The notes under the pieces: generated by a model | What the model saw: only the letters and a program-made list of their open reading frames with translations | The model's database searches: none | What the model was told of the DNA's origin: nothing | Shown here: positions 28,515-38,360 of the stretch, in pieces | Layout of the letters: the number at the start of each line of letters is the position of its first letter | How positions within the stretch are numbered: the first letter of the stretch is position 1 | Translations under genes and position numbers: made by a program | Source: Lysobacterales bacterium | Lineage (GTDB): Bacteria > Pseudomonadota > Gammaproteobacteria > Xanthomonadales > SZUA-36 | Reading direction: 5' to 3' | NCBI GenBank assembly: GCA_021648125.1 | Contig: JAKITK010000005.1 | Location: 31,676 to 95,675 of the forward strand | DNA: 64,000 nt

Positions 28515-28858
28515 AGTAATGTTTTGTGATCAATTGTTTCAGGGAAATCTTGTGGGGTAAAGGGCTGGGCGATAGCTTAGGTCTGGTTTAAAGACGCTGA
28601 TTTACTGGACTGTCACTTTTTTGTCAGGTTTATGTCGTGGTCAATTGGGTGCTGGCCCTGGCTGAGAAAAAAAACAAGTTGAGAAAAGGCTTGGAAGGGA
28701 CCTTTGATACGGCTAATGAATTCATCGGGTTCCCAATGAGATCCCGGCTCATAGGCCGGGAAGACAATCCTTGTTTTATAAGGTGTGGCTCGTAGGTCGG
28801 GAAGGGAATTCTTATTTTGTAAGGATTGGTTGGTGGACTGTGAAGTCAGTTGAGCTGT
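28515..28858. other. Spacer with family-1 repeats
   Basis: Space between convergent operons. It contains a full CCCGGC repeat (28732-28767) and a partial one (28785-28810, GGCTCGTAGGTCGGGAAGG). The left half shows nothing recognisable. Confidence 0.5.
28732..28767 (-). repeat. CCCGGC hairpin family 1, copy 3
   Basis: Begins CCCAATGAGATCCCGGCTC and ends GGCCGGGAAGACAA; on the minus strand it matches the copies at 2617 and 53324 over the hairpin and the flanking TTGTCTT and ATCTCATTGGG. Confidence 0.7.
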
Positions 28859-29467
28859 TCAAGCCAACGGTCGTAATGAGGCCGTACCCCGGCTGTTGTT
28901 TTTAAGGTGTTCGGCTAATTTTGACCATTCAGCCGTAGCAATTTCTATACTAATCACCAGACCTTCAGCATCATGTTTTTCCTTTAGTCGAACTGCGCCA
29001 AGCTCTGCTAGGGCTTGATGAATAGCGCCGGTATAACTGAAAGGCGCGCGTATAATGCCGCGAGAACTGGCAATAATAGTTTCACTTTGCGCCTGTTGTA
29101 AACAGCGGGATGTGCTGCCACCATAGGCTCTTATAAGTCCACCAACCCCAAGCTTTGTGCCGCCGTAGTAACGGGTAACTACCACCATCGCGCGGTCAAA
29201 ACCCTGGCCATCAATTGCCGCAAGAATGGGCTTGCCTGCGGTACTGGCAGGTTCGCCATCATCGGCAAAACGGTAGCTTTGACCCAATCGGTAAGCCCAG
29301 CAGTTATGCGTTGCAGCGCTGTCTTTCACCTGCTCAAAAAATTCTAGCGTGTCAGCCAGGTTTTCAACACACCCCGCATGAACCAGAAAACGGCTGTGTT
29401 TAATTTCTACCTCATAGCGAGCATTTTGCAGTAGTTTTAGTAGTGGTTTATTAGTAGGGGTTGGCAC
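28859..29467 (-). CDS. yigZ: YigZ/IMPACT family protein
   Basis: 202 residues of the UPF0029/IMPACT family; the exact role is unsettled, though eukaryotic relatives regulate translation. Hallmarks: WAYRLGQSYRFADDGEPAST then AGKPIL (about 55-80) and VVVTRYYGGTKLGVGGLIRAY (about 95-115). The C-terminal ferredoxin-like domain is present. The start is GTG, overlapping the xseA stop (TAGTG), so translation is probably coupled. Length equals E. coli YigZ (about 204). Confidence 0.9.
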   Translation of the reverse strand: MPTPTNKPLLKLLQNARYEVEIKHSRFLVHAGCVENLADTLEFFEQVKDSAATHNCWAYRLGQSYRFADDGEPASTAGKPILAAIDGQGFDRAMVVVTRYYGGTKLGVGGLIRAYGGSTSRCLQQAQSETIIASSRGIIRAPFSYTGAIHQALAELGAVRLKEKHDAEGLVISIEIATAEWSKLAEHLKNNSRGTASLRPLA

Positions 29468-30819
29468 TAGGATGCGGCTTTATTCGGCTTGATTTCAGTC
29501 ACGGTTGAATTCACTTCCCCACTGGCAAATGTACTGCTAAGAGTGTCGCCCTGAACTAGTTGCTCAGCACTCACAATCACTTTTCCGGTCATGCTATGCC
29601 GGGTAATTGAATAGCCGCGTTCAAGTGTTGTCAACGGGCTGAGGGCGTGTAATGTTCGGGCGCTAGAATTGAGCAGGTTTTGCTGGGTCTGTAATTGCAG
29701 TAGTATGCCTCGCTGTAGTCGTTGGCGCTGGGTTTGGATATTAGCTAATTTGTCGTTGATTTTCGCAGCAGGATGCAGATGTACCAGTCGTTGTTGCCAT
29801 TGTTGCAATTGAACTTGTGCATCCCGACGGCAGCGTGATAAAGCTTTTGCCATGCGTTTTTGTAAACTGGATAATTGTTGTCGTTGTTGGGCTAACTGTT
29901 TTTCTGGATGACGCGAAAATAACCGTCGTTCAAAATTATCCACTTGCTGGCAGCGTGTACGGAATGAGCTTTCCACGGTGTTGGTCAAACTGCGTAAGTG
30001 TTCTCGTAATCGGGTTTGATATAAGCGTTGGTCAGGTACCACTAGTTCGGCCGCAGCCGAGGGTGTTGCGGCGCGCAAATCAGCCACAAAGTCGCTGATA
30101 ACAGTGTCAATTTCATGTCCGACGGCGGAAACTACCGGAATGTCACTGGCAAACACCGCACGCGCTACTGTTTCTTCATTAAATGCCCACAGGTCTTCCA
30201 GTGAACCCCCGCCGCGACCGAGAATAATAACATCGGCCCAGTTATGCTGATTGGCAGCTTTTAGAGCAGTAACAATTGCAGGTGCAGCATCATTGCCCTG
30301 AACGGGAACTGGGTACAGGCGTACATTTGCCAACGGCCAGCGCCGTCCCAGAATAGTTATTATATCGCGAATGGCTGCACCGCTAGCGGAGGTGATTACA
30401 GCAATATTATGATTATTTTGCGCTAAGGCTTGCTTAGCTTCCGCTGCAAACAAGCCTTCCTGGGCAAGTTGTTTTTTTAATTCTTCAAAACGCTGCTGCA
30501 GTTCACCGGCACCGGCGGGTTCCATTCGGTTGGCAATTAATTGGTAATTGCCACGGGGTTCATACAGGCTGGTTTTCCCGCGAACTCGGACCAATATACC
30601 GTTTTCCGGTTTTACGCTAAGCCCAGAGCGGCTGCCTTTAAAAAGAGCACAGTTAATCTGGGCTTTATTATCTTTCAGGCTAAAGTACAGGTGCCCAGAA
30701 CCGGGTTGCGAAAGATTGGAAATCTCCCCCTCAATCCAGATGGACGGAAAAGTCATTTCCAGTTCGTTTTTGACCAGTCGGTTGAGCTGGCTGGGTGTGA
30801 ATATATTTTTTTGCATCAA
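29467..30819 (-). CDS. xseA: Exodeoxyribonuclease VII large subunit
   Basis: 450 residues (E. coli 456). With XseB it degrades single-stranded DNA into oligonucleotides. The N-terminal OB domain (SIWIEGEISNLSQPGSGHLY, residues 27-46) and catalytic core (VITSASGAAIRDIITILGRR near 142; ILGRGGGSLEDLWAFNEE near 200; VSAVGHEIDTVISDFVADLR near 232) are all conserved, followed by a long coiled-coil arm. It is co-oriented and stop-start overlapped with yigZ. The small subunit gene is not in this window. Divergent from guaB. Confidence 0.95.
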   Translation of the reverse strand: MMQKNIFTPSQLNRLVKNELEMTFPSIWIEGEISNLSQPGSGHLYFSLKDNKAQINCALFKGSRSGLSVKPENGILVRVRGKTSLYEPRGNYQLIANRMEPAGAGELQQRFEELKKQLAQEGLFAAEAKQALAQNNHNIAVITSASGAAIRDIITILGRRWPLANVRLYPVPVQGNDAAPAIVTALKAANQHNWADVIILGRGGGSLEDLWAFNEETVARAVFASDIPVVSAVGHEIDTVISDFVADLRAATPSAAAELVVPDQRLYQTRLREHLRSLTNTVESSFRTRCQQVDNFERRLFSRHPEKQLAQQRQQLSSLQKRMAKALSRCRRDAQVQLQQWQQRLVHLHPAAKINDKLANIQTQRQRLQRGILLQLQTQQNLLNSSARTLHALSPLTTLERGYSITRHSMTGKVIVSAEQLVQGDTLSSTFASGEVNSTVTEIKPNKAAS

Positions 30820-30910
30820 TCAGCGCAGGTCGGTAACGGGGAGTGAAAAACAGATGTTATCACGATGGTGCCTGCGGGTTTAAGTTCTTTTGTTTGTCAG
30901 TCAACAGGCG

Positions 30911-30916
30911 TATAAT
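30911..30916 (+). promoter_or_regulatory. Candidate -10 box of the guaBA operon
   Basis: TATAAT 105 bp before the guaB ATG in the xseA/guaB divergent spacer. The -35 region at the right distance (TTTTGT, 30888-30893) is weak. Confidence 0.35.
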
Positions 30917-31020
30917 CATCAAGGATTAGCAGAATGCCCGATTTGCCCTGTTTAAATAGGCGCAAGCCGGGCGTTTCCTTATACGCGCACAGCGCGAATG
31001 CGCCACAGGAGCTTTACGCC

Positions 31021-32478
31021 ATGCGAATCCAACCCGTCGCTCTGACATTTGATGATGTCACCCTGATTCCCGCACACTCTACGGTTTTACCCCATGAGGT
31101 TTCCCTCAGAACCCAGCTGACCCGGGGAATATTTCTAAATACCCCGTTGATTTCAGCGGCAATGGATACCGTTACAGAAGCCCGCTTGGCGATTGCCATG
31201 GCCCAAGAAGGCGGTATTGGTGTTATCCATAAAAACATGAGCATTGCGGAACAAGCACAACAAGTTCGGATAGTGAAGAACTTCGAAGCCGGGGTAATTA
31301 GTAACCCAATTACAGTTGACCCGCAAACCACTATTCAAGATGTCATTAACCTAACCCGTGCAAATAATATTTCCGGGGTCCCTGTGGTTGGTGGAACTGA
31401 GCTGGTCGGTATTGTGACGGCCCGGGATTTACGCTTTGAGAAAAAACTCGGTGACCCGGTACGCAACATCATGACCCGCAAAGAAAAGCTGGTGACTGTA
31501 CGCGAGGGTGCATCACAAGATGAAGTTCTGAGCCTCCTACATACTCACCGGATTGAAAAAGTGCTGGTGGTAAACGATGAATTCCAGTTACGGGGCCTGA
31601 TTACTGTTAAAGATATACAAAAATCCAGCGATTACCCACTAGCTGCCAAAGATAGCGAAGAACGCCTGCTGGTAGCGGCCGCTGTTAGTGCCGGAGGCGA
31701 TACCCCAGAGCGGATTGCAGCACTGGTGGAAGCCAATGTTGATGTGGTGATTATTGATACTGCCCACGGCCATTCCCAAGGCGTACTCGACCGGGTTCGC
31801 TGGACCCGTAAAAACTTTCCTGATATTCAAATTATCGGTGGCAATATTACTACCGGTGAAGGCGCTTTGGCATTGGTTGATGCCGGTGTTGATGCGGTTA
31901 AAGTTGGGCAGGGCCCGGGCTCTATCTGTACTACCCGAATTGTTGCCGGAGTTGGCGTGCCACAAATTACAGCGATTGATTCGGTAGCCGAGGCACTAAA
32001 AGGTACCGGCGTGCCTTTAATTGGTGATGGTGGCATTCGTTTTTCAGGTGATTTTGCCAAGGCTATTGTTGCTGGAGCGCATACCATCATGATTGGTAGT
32101 TTGCTTGCAGGTACTGAAGAAGCGCCCGGAGAAGTGGAATTGTTTCAGGGGCGCTCTTACAAATCGTATCGCGGTATGGGTTCGCTTGGAGCGATGCAGA
32201 AAGGTTCCAAAGATCGTTATTTCCAGTCGGAAGTCGCCACCGATAAGTTAGTGCCGGAAGGCATCGAAGGCCGGGTTCCTTACAAAGGTTCGCTATCTGG
32301 TGTTATCCATCAATTGGTCGGCGGCCTTCGATCCTCTATGGGTTATGTCGGCTGTGCCAATATTGAAGAGATGCGCACTCGGCCGGTGTTTGCACAAATT
32401 ACAACAGCCGGCATGCGCGAATCGCACGCCCATGATATTACCATTACCAAAGAAGCCCCAAATTATAAACTGGGCTAA
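31021..32478 (+). CDS. guaB: Inosine-5'-monophosphate dehydrogenase
   Basis: 485 residues from ATG 31021, chosen because AGGAG lies 11 bases upstream and IMPDHs begin at this point ([19 protein letters not shown]); an upstream frame from 30934 adds 29 unsupported residues. It oxidises IMP to XMP, the committed step to GMP. Catalytic C303 in [10 protein letters not shown], paired CBS domains at about 93-205 ([20 protein letters not shown]) and the mobile flap ([18 protein letters not shown]) are present. First gene of guaB-guaA-tadA-decarboxylase, 18 bp before guaA. Confidence 0.97.
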   Translation: MRIQPVALTFDDVTLIPAHSTVLPHEVSLRTQLTRGIFLNTPLISAAMDTVTEARLAIAMAQEGGIGVIHKNMSIAEQAQQVRIVKNFEAGVISNPITVDPQTTIQDVINLTRANNISGVPVVGGTELVGIVTARDLRFEKKLGDPVRNIMTRKEKLVTVREGASQDEVLSLLHTHRIEKVLVVNDEFQLRGLITVKDIQKSSDYPLAAKDSEERLLVAAAVSAGGDTPERIAALVEANVDVVIIDTAHGHSQGVLDRVRWTRKNFPDIQIIGGNITTGEGALALVDAGVDAVKVGQGPGSICTTRIVAGVGVPQITAIDSVAEALKGTGVPLIGDGGIRFSGDFAKAIVAGAHTIMIGSLLAGTEEAPGEVELFQGRSYKSYRGMGSLGAMQKGSKDRYFQSEVATDKLVPEGIEGRVPYKGSLSGVIHQLVGGLRSSMGYVGCANIEEMRTRPVFAQITTAGMRESHAHDITITKEAPNYKLG

Positions 32479-32496
32479 TTTTATTCAGGTTAATTT

Positions 32497-34083
32497 ATGA
32501 GTCAGGGTTCCGAAAATATTCACGCTGAAAAAATCCTGATTCTGGATTTTGGATCACAGTACACCCAATTAATTGCCCGCAGAATTCGTGAAATTGGCGT
32601 TTATTGTGAAATCTGGTCTTGGGATGTCAAGGCTCAGCTTATAGCTGATTTTAAGCCTGCCGGTATTATTCTTTCTGGCGGCCCGGAAACGGTAACCGCT
32701 AGTGATACACCCAAAGCGGCTGAAAACATCTGGGCAATGGGAATTCCGGTGCTCGGAATCTGTTATGGAATGCAGACCATGGCCCAGCAATTGGGCGGGC
32801 AGGTCGAAGCCCACGATGAAAAAGAATTTGGTTATGCCAAGGTCAATATTGAAAATGCCGGTGGCTTGTTAAGCAGTATTACAGATGCCTCAAGCGAACA
32901 GGAAGCTGCGGTGCTTGATGTGTGGATGAGCCATGGCGACCGGGTAACAAAGTTACCACAAGGATTTTCTTTACTGTGTTCATCTGATGCCGCGCCGATT
33001 GCAGGAATGGCAGATGAAAGCCGGCATTTTTACGGCCTGCAGTTTCACCCTGAAGTTACCCATACCAAACAGGGCGATGTCATATTGCGACGTTTTCTGC
33101 TGGAAATTTGTGGCCTTAATGGGCTTTGGACTACAGCCAATATTATTACCGATGACATTCAACGAATCCGCGATCAAGTGGGTAAGCAGAAAGTCTTATT
33201 GGGTTTATCCGGTGGTGTCGACTCATCAGTAGTTGCCGCCCTTTTACATGAAGCCATCGGTGATCAGCTGATCTGTGTTTTTGTAGATACCGGTTTGTTG
33301 CGTTATAAAGAACCGGAACAGGTGATGGCCACTTTTGCCGAGCATATGGGTGTCAAAGTCATTAAAGTTGAGGCCCGGCAGCGTTATTTAGATGCTCTAG
33401 TAGGTGTTTGTGACCCAGAAGCCAAACGCAAAATAATCGGCAATCTGTTTATCGAAATTTTTGAGGAACAAGCTGAAGCTCTCAGTGATGTGAGTTTTCT
33501 AGCGCAAGGTACCATTTACCCCGATGTTATCGAGTCGGCTGCAGCAGCAACTGGCAAGGCACACCTGATTAAATCCCACCATAATGTTGGCGGATTACCT
33601 GAAGAAATGAAGCTGGAACTGGTCGAGCCACTCAGGGAATTATTCAAAGATGAAGTCCGTCGGGTTGGACTAGAAATGGGTTTGCCATCCGAAATGGTTT
33701 ACCGCCATCCGTTCCCGGGTCCCGGTCTGGGCATACGGATTTTGGGTGAGGTAAAAGAAGAATATCTGCAGCCCTTAGCAAAAGCTGACAATATATTTCT
33801 CGAAGAACTACGCAAACACGACCTTTATGATCGGGTAAGTCAGGCGTTTGCCGTGTTTCTCCCGGTCAAGTCGGTGGGTGTAGTGGGTGATGCACGGCGT
33901 TATGAATGGGTAATTGCTCTGCGCGCAGTAGAAACAGTCGACTTTATGACTGCTCGCTGGGCCGATTTGCCCTACGATTTCCTCGACCATGTATCGCGTC
34001 GAATTATCAATGAAATAGCTGATGTTTCCAGAGTGGTATACGATATTTCTGGTAAGCCACCGGCCACCATTGAATGGGAATGA
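32497..34083 (+). CDS. guaA: GMP synthase (glutamine-hydrolysing)
   Basis: 528 residues (E. coli 525). It aminates XMP to GMP using glutamine and ATP. The glutaminase triad is C89 (LGICYGMQ), H184 and E186 (FHPEVTHT); the ATP-pyrophosphatase P-loop LSGGVDSS is at 237-244, and the C-terminal dimerisation domain ends KPPATIEWE as in other GuaA. It follows guaB by 18 bp and precedes tadA by 8 bp, so all three are probably co-transcribed. Confidence 0.97.
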   Translation: MSQGSENIHAEKILILDFGSQYTQLIARRIREIGVYCEIWSWDVKAQLIADFKPAGIILSGGPETVTASDTPKAAENIWAMGIPVLGICYGMQTMAQQLGGQVEAHDEKEFGYAKVNIENAGGLLSSITDASSEQEAAVLDVWMSHGDRVTKLPQGFSLLCSSDAAPIAGMADESRHFYGLQFHPEVTHTKQGDVILRRFLLEICGLNGLWTTANIITDDIQRIRDQVGKQKVLLGLSGGVDSSVVAALLHEAIGDQLICVFVDTGLLRYKEPEQVMATFAEHMGVKVIKVEARQRYLDALVGVCDPEAKRKIIGNLFIEIFEEQAEALSDVSFLAQGTIYPDVIESAAAATGKAHLIKSHHNVGGLPEEMKLELVEPLRELFKDEVRRVGLEMGLPSEMVYRHPFPGPGLGIRILGEVKEEYLQPLAKADNIFLEELRKHDLYDRVSQAFAVFLPVKSVGVVGDARRYEWVIALRAVETVDFMTARWADLPYDFLDHVSRRIINEIADVSRVVYDISGKPPATIEWE

Positions 34084-34091
34084 TTTAATTA

Positions 34092-34580
34092 ATGCCAAAT
34101 ATTTCTTGCGCTGACATTGACTGGATGGAACATGCCTTGATATTGGCTAGCAAAGCTGAATCAAAAGGCGAAGTTCCGGTAGGCGCGGTATTGGTACGAG
34201 ATCAAAAATTGCTGGCAGAAGGTCACAATAGAGTCATTACTGACTCAGACCCTAGTGCCCATGCTGAAGTGGTAGCCTTACGCAATGCAGGCAAGGCCGC
34301 GGGCAATTATCGATTGCCGGGAACCACACTGTATGTAACTTTAGAGCCCTGTTGTATGTGTGCCGGTGCCATAATCCATAGCCGAGTAGATAGAGTGGTT
34401 TATGCCGCCACTGATCCTAAAACTGGTGCTGCCGGAAGTCGTTTTAATGTACTTAACTCAGATAAACATAACCACCAACCAATTATTGAAGGCGGTTTGT
34501 TGGCCGATGATGCAAGCGCCCAATTAAAAAGATTTTTTGCCACACGCCGTAAAACCCGACAGCTTGAGAGGAATAGTTAA
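34092..34580 (+). CDS. tadA: tRNA(adenine-34) deaminase
   Basis: 162 residues. It converts A34 to inosine in tRNA-Arg(ACG). The cytidine-deaminase-fold zinc site is complete: H57-A-E59 (HAEV) and P86-C87-x2-C90 (EPCCMC). N-terminal EVPVGAVLV is typical. It sits in the guaBA operon, a frequent gammaproteobacterial neighbour of purine genes, and its stop overlaps the next start (TAATG). Confidence 0.95.
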   Translation: MPNISCADIDWMEHALILASKAESKGEVPVGAVLVRDQKLLAEGHNRVITDSDPSAHAEVVALRNAGKAAGNYRLPGTTLYVTLEPCCMCAGAIIHSRVDRVVYAATDPKTGAAGSRFNVLNSDKHNHQPIIEGGLLADDASAQLKRFFATRRKTRQLERNS

Positions 34581-36028
34581 TGTCAGATAAAGGCGCAGAA
34601 ACAGGGCATCTGCAAGAGCTGCTCTCTCGGGTAGGTGAGGGGCTGGATGAATATCTGAAATTCGAGCACCAGGATGCCCTACATACCGATAAAAACTGGC
34701 GTCAACAGTTGGATGTTCCATTGCCGGAAAAGGGCGAGGGTATTGATGCAGTAACCCGTGAATTGATTGAGCAGGTTATTCCCAATGGTAGCGCAATTCC
34801 CAACCCTGGCTTTAGTTCGTTTATTACCACAGGTGCTACTACTGCCGCTACGCTGGCTGCAACCGCTGCTAATATTGCCTCGCCGCAGCGCTATATGCTC
34901 ACCGCCTTTAATTTTCTGGAAGAGCTTTCGCTCAAATGGCTGGCAGAAATGTGCGGTATTGGCAAGTTGAAAGGGGTGTATAGCAGTGGTGGTTCGGTGG
35001 CTAACCTTATTGCCCTGGGGGGTGCGCGCCAGTATGCTTTTGAGCAAATCGGCATTGACCCGGCGGCCGATGGTGTAGACCGCCCGGTAAGAATTTATGC
35101 CAGCGAAGAATGCCATCATACGATCCAACGGTCCGTAGGGGTGCTAGGGGTGGGCAGACGAGCTGTGCGGGCAATTGCCTGTGATCAAACAGGCAGAATG
35201 TTGATCAGCGCACTACGCAGCGCAATTATTGAGGATAAAGCGCATGGTATTTTGCCAATGGCAATTGTTGCTAATGCCGGGACTACTAATACCGGCGCTA
35301 TTGATCCTCTACAGGCGATAGCTGAGGTAGCACAAGAGCACAAAATTTGGTTTCATGTTGATGGTGCCTATGGTCTTCCCGGTATCTTAGATGAACGCAT
35401 TAGCCATCATTATGAAGGATTAGAGAAGGCGGATTCAGTGATCGTCGATCCACATAAATGGCTAGGTGCATCGGTTGGGGTCGCGGCAACATTTATCCGT
35501 GATCGTGAATTGCTGCAACGCGCATTTACCCAAGAACCCGCTGATTATCTGGAGGGCTCCGTTGATCCAAGCGCTGGGGTGATTGAGCACTCGATGGACG
35601 ATTTCGGTATTCCTTACTTTGATTATGGGGTAGAGCTGAGTGCCCCTTGCCGCGGGGTTGTGGTTTGGGCTTTGATAAAAGAAATTGGGGTTGAGGGAAT
35701 GCGCCATCGGGTGAAACAACATAACGACATGGCCAAAACTATTGCCGAGCGTGCCCGTAACCATCCGAATCTTGAACTGTTAATTGAGCCCAGTTTGTCA
35801 ATTTGTTGTTTTCGCTATGTGGATTCACAAATTGATGATCTTGACCAGCTCAATCAGCGTTTACATCGCCAACTAGTGCGAGAGAATACCTATATGCCGA
35901 GCACCACCCGGGTCAAGGGTACACTCGCCCTGCGCCCCTGTTATATCGGCGCTCGGCATCAACCGCCGCAGGCAGAAGAGCTGGTAGAAGCGGTGCTCAG
36001 AATTGGCAGGGAGATAGCTAGAAACTAG
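34580..36028 (+). CDS. PLP-dependent group II amino acid decarboxylase
   Basis: 482-residue fold-type I PLP enzyme. The lysine that binds PLP is K293 (DPHKWLGA), with HVDGAYG at 259-265 contacting the cofactor and a stacking His at 179/180. It belongs to the aromatic-L-amino-acid/glutamate decarboxylase superfamily; candidates are aspartate, aromatic amino acids or 2,4-diaminobutyrate, and sequence alone does not decide. It overlaps tadA by one base, so it is expressed with the GMP-synthesis operon, an unexpected partner. Confidence 0.85.
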   Translation: MSDKGAETGHLQELLSRVGEGLDEYLKFEHQDALHTDKNWRQQLDVPLPEKGEGIDAVTRELIEQVIPNGSAIPNPGFSSFITTGATTAATLAATAANIASPQRYMLTAFNFLEELSLKWLAEMCGIGKLKGVYSSGGSVANLIALGGARQYAFEQIGIDPAADGVDRPVRIYASEECHHTIQRSVGVLGVGRRAVRAIACDQTGRMLISALRSAIIEDKAHGILPMAIVANAGTTNTGAIDPLQAIAEVAQEHKIWFHVDGAYGLPGILDERISHHYEGLEKADSVIVDPHKWLGASVGVAATFIRDRELLQRAFTQEPADYLEGSVDPSAGVIEHSMDDFGIPYFDYGVELSAPCRGVVVWALIKEIGVEGMRHRVKQHNDMAKTIAERARNHPNLELLIEPSLSICCFRYVDSQIDDLDQLNQRLHRQLVRENTYMPSTTRVKGTLALRPCYIGARHQPPQAEELVEAVLRIGREIARN

Positions 36029-36101
36029 GGGGCGGTAGCTTTCAGCATTTGAATGCTCTCACTGTCTTCTGGCTCTACCTTTTTGTTTATACGCTTTTAC
36101 C

Positions 36102-36728
36102 CTACATTGCATTTGGGTCTGTTTCTTTAAACGATTGTCGTTGTAACATTTCCTGATACCACGCATACAGCTCAGGATAGTTCTCTTGCCATTTAATCTC
36201 AGGTGTACGAAATTTCAAATAACCTAATGCACAGCACATCGCAATTGTGCCGATAGTTAGCTGCCCCGTCTGCATATGGTCAGGCTTGAAGAATTCATCC
36301 AAACCGCGATTTATCGAGTTTAACCAGCGTTTTTTCCAAAATTCTGACTGCTGTTCGGGTTTTCGTTTTCGCTCCATTACAAGGGAAAAAGTGGCATCCA
36401 TTACCCCATCTGCCAGAGCTTGTTGCTTTTGAATCGAGAAATAATCCTTTCCTTCACCAGCAAAAACGCTCAATCCATTTAGATTTTTTTCTTCTGCAAT
36501 TGATATGAGGTACTCACAAATAAGCGGGCTGTCATATAAAACAAAACCATTATCTTGCACCAGCGTTGGCACCTTAGCTAAGGGGTTATGTGCTATCAGT
36601 TCAGGATTATCTAGTAACGGATTTACGGATACCATCTCCACTTCACTATCTAATTTCAGCTCTTTAATCACAACTAGCACTTTTCTCGCATAAGGTGAAG
36701 TTGGTGAGTAAAATAGTTTTATATGCAT
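36102..36728 (-). CDS. Glutathione S-transferase family protein
   Basis: 208 residues. The N-terminal thioredoxin fold begins KLFYSPTSPYARKV with Ser in the catalytic region (8-11), PTLVQDNGFVLYDSPLICEYL is the glutathione-binding cis-Pro segment, and the C-terminal half is helical. Its start overlaps the stop of the upstream MFS-like gene by 10 bp. With the MarR regulator and the MAPEG protein next door, all marked by the same palindrome, it forms a glutathione-dependent detoxification set. Confidence 0.9.
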   Translation of the reverse strand: MHIKLFYSPTSPYARKVLVVIKELKLDSEVEMVSVNPLLDNPELIAHNPLAKVPTLVQDNGFVLYDSPLICEYLISIAEEKNLNGLSVFAGEGKDYFSIQKQQALADGVMDATFSLVMERKRKPEQQSEFWKKRWLNSINRGLDEFFKPDHMQTGQLTIGTIAMCCALGYLKFRTPEIKWQENYPELYAWYQEMLQRQSFKETDPNAM

Positions 36729-37231
36729 CTTTTTTCCCTATTCGCTTGAAAAACAAAAATAACTAGAATCATTATCAATACAGCTCCTAAACCTAAAAAT
36801 ACTGCCCCAACCCCAATCCCCATAAATGTCGATAGTGGAGTCCTAGCAATTTGACTTTCTGTGCCAACACTAATGGCAACAATAGGCCCGGCGACCATCA
36901 GACAACCGCCTGCGAGGCCGTAAAGACCCCTGGTGAACAGCCATAGTGGCAAGCTCGGTGTAATTAACTCTAACAACTGGCAGCCAAGCGCCAATACTAA
37001 GCTAAATCGGATTAAGTTAAGACTGCCGAAGCGTTGCAGTAAGCCACCAGAAAAACACGCTCCTAGCGCGTATGTTGTCATCAGCATAGCGCCTACCTGC
37101 ACCGTAGTGGTTATTGGTACCAAGCCTTCGTAGGTCGCACTTGCTGACAAAGGAGTGAAAGCCATTCGGGCAAATCCAACCCCGACTAAAGTGCTGCAAA
37201 ACCCAACAAATCGTACATTCACTATTTCCAT
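36719..37231 (-). CDS. Shortened YbfB/YjiJ-like MFS protein
   Basis: 170 residues. The first 130 match the N-terminal half of YbfB/YjiJ MFS carriers (GFARMAFTPLSASATYEGLV; SGGLLQRFGSLNLIRFSLVL), but members have about 390 residues. One more membrane helix follows (GAVFLGLGAVLIMILVIFVF), so about 220 residues seem deleted from the middle. The frame is open and overlaps the GST gene, so it may still be translated for coupling. A full transport function is unlikely. Confidence 0.6.
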   Translation of the reverse strand: MEIVNVRFVGFCSTLVGVGFARMAFTPLSASATYEGLVPITTTVQVGAMLMTTYALGACFSGGLLQRFGSLNLIRFSLVLALGCQLLELITPSLPLWLFTRGLYGLAGGCLMVAGPIVAISVGTESQIARTPLSTFMGIGVGAVFLGLGAVLIMILVIFVFQANREKRCI

Positions 37232-37285
37232 TTTAGTTTAACTTATCTTCGCCAGACGCTTGATATAGAAGCAGCATCTCAATTA

Positions 37286-37301
37286 AGTTGTATGCGCAAC
37301 T
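37286..37301. promoter_or_regulatory. MarR operator-like palindrome, copy 1
   Basis: AGTTGTATGCGCAACT: arms AGTTG/CAACT around 6 bp. It lies in the 87-bp gap between marR and the MFS-like gene, 55 bp upstream of the latter's start. Confidence 0.65.
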
Positions 37302-37318
37302 ATTATCATAAAAAAATA

Positions 37319-37738
37319 CTATTTAATTTCTCTTGCACTTTCTCGAAACTGATTCACCAACATGGTTAGCTGCTCTTTACCAAGACTTGAAACCATTTCC
37401 TGATATAAAGTTTCTCCAAGATCCTCTAGGGAAGTATGTAATTTTTTTGCTTTCTTCGTTGGAAAAATGTTCTGCTCGCGACCATCAATACCCGTTAATC
37501 TTTTTCTTCTCACCAAGCCTTTTTTTTGCAAGGCATCAACAAACCTGGTGATAGTCGATTTTTCAAGTTTCAATTCTGCACCAAGTTCTTTTTGGCTAAT
37601 TCCTGGCATAGATAAAACAACACGCAGCATATACCCATGCGCTGGGGATAAATCAAACACCTCAAATGCCTTCGCCCATTTTTTATTGACCACACGGGTT
37701 AAAGCATTAATATTAAAATAAAAACATCTATCGAACAT
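37319..37738 (-). CDS. MarR-family transcriptional regulator
   Basis: 139 residues from ATG 37738 (alternative starts at 37756 and 37774 would run into the operator). Winged helix: PGISQKELGAELKLEKSTIT and RFVDALQKKGLVRRKR, with the wing GREQNIFPTKKAK. MarR proteins repress nearby genes until they bind phenolic or electrophilic ligands. A palindrome lies 23 bp upstream of its start and similar ones precede both neighbouring targets, which implies autoregulation plus control of GST/MFS and MAPEG genes. Confidence 0.85.
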   Translation of the reverse strand: MFDRCFYFNINALTRVVNKKWAKAFEVFDLSPAHGYMLRVVLSMPGISQKELGAELKLEKSTITRFVDALQKKGLVRRKRLTGIDGREQNIFPTKKAKKLHTSLEDLGETLYQEMVSSLGKEQLTMLVNQFRESAREIK

Positions 37739-37760
37739 GGTGCGTATAATACGCATATAT

Positions 37761-37776
37761 GGTTGCATGTGCAACT
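37761..37776. promoter_or_regulatory. MarR operator-like palindrome, copy 2
   Basis: GGTTGCATGTGCAACT: GTTGCA-TG-TGCAAC is a perfect palindrome. It lies 23 bp upstream of the marR start. Confidence 0.65.
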
Positions 37777-37862
37777 AATATTTCAATTTATGCCCTTATC
37801 AACTTCAGTATTTTAATAACTGTATTCCCAGCTCTTGAGGCTTGGTTGTGTGAAACAGAACT

Positions 37863-37900
37863 CTAAGTACATACCTGGATCCGTAGGTTCTGGTACTTAG
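37863..37900. terminator. Hairpin after the MAPEG gene
   Basis: CTAAGTAC (37863-37870) pairs with GTACTTAG (37893-37900), with ACCT/AGGT inside. It begins right at the MAPEG stop codon. No T tract. Confidence 0.45.
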
Positions 37901-38302
37901 TCATGTAAAACTACTCAAAACTATAATAGCCAAATATAATTGTGCTAACCAGCCAACAAAATAAGCCAGCGTTCTTAAATACGGTACGCCGAAAGTGTAC
38001 AACAAGACATGAGCCACTCTGGCATAGAAGTAAATCATTGCTGCTGTAATGGTCGCGCTTGTAGACAAATCAAGATACAGAACCAAGATTACCAGAGGTG
38101 CAAATAACACCATGTTTTCAACAGCATTTTCATGTGCATACATCAGTCTGTTGGCCCACTGACTCTTAGGCCTTGAATCTCTGTTGGGATTCCTTAATGC
38201 AGGGATTAATTTATGCTCGAAAATTCTGTCTAAAATATATGGCACCCAAAAAAGGCTGCTTACAATAATTGTAGATACCAGCCAAAAAATTTCATTTTTC
38301 AT
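37901..38302 (-). CDS. MAPEG family membrane protein
   Basis: 133 residues with four predicted membrane helices. The MAPEG signature is clear: RLMYAHENAVENMVLFAPLV (about 53-72), in which the HEN and aromatic residues contact glutathione, and ARVAHVLLYTFGVPYLRTL. MAPEG enzymes conjugate or reduce lipid-soluble electrophiles with glutathione. A MarR-type palindrome lies 59 bp upstream (38361-38376), placing it in the same regulon as the GST. Confidence 0.9.
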   Translation of the reverse strand: MKNEIFWLVSTIIVSSLFWVPYILDRIFEHKLIPALRNPNRDSRPKSQWANRLMYAHENAVENMVLFAPLVILVLYLDLSTSATITAAMIYFYARVAHVLLYTFGVPYLRTLAYFVGWLAQLYLAIIVLSSFT

Positions 38303-38360
38303 AATAAATCCTCAATACTTTTTAAATAATAACCTTGCTTGTATCCATTATACATATATA

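Noticed and set aside
30934..31020. 29-codon N-terminal extension of guaB
   Set aside because: IMPDH proteins start at RIQPV-like sequence, and AGGAG lies just before the ATG at 31021.
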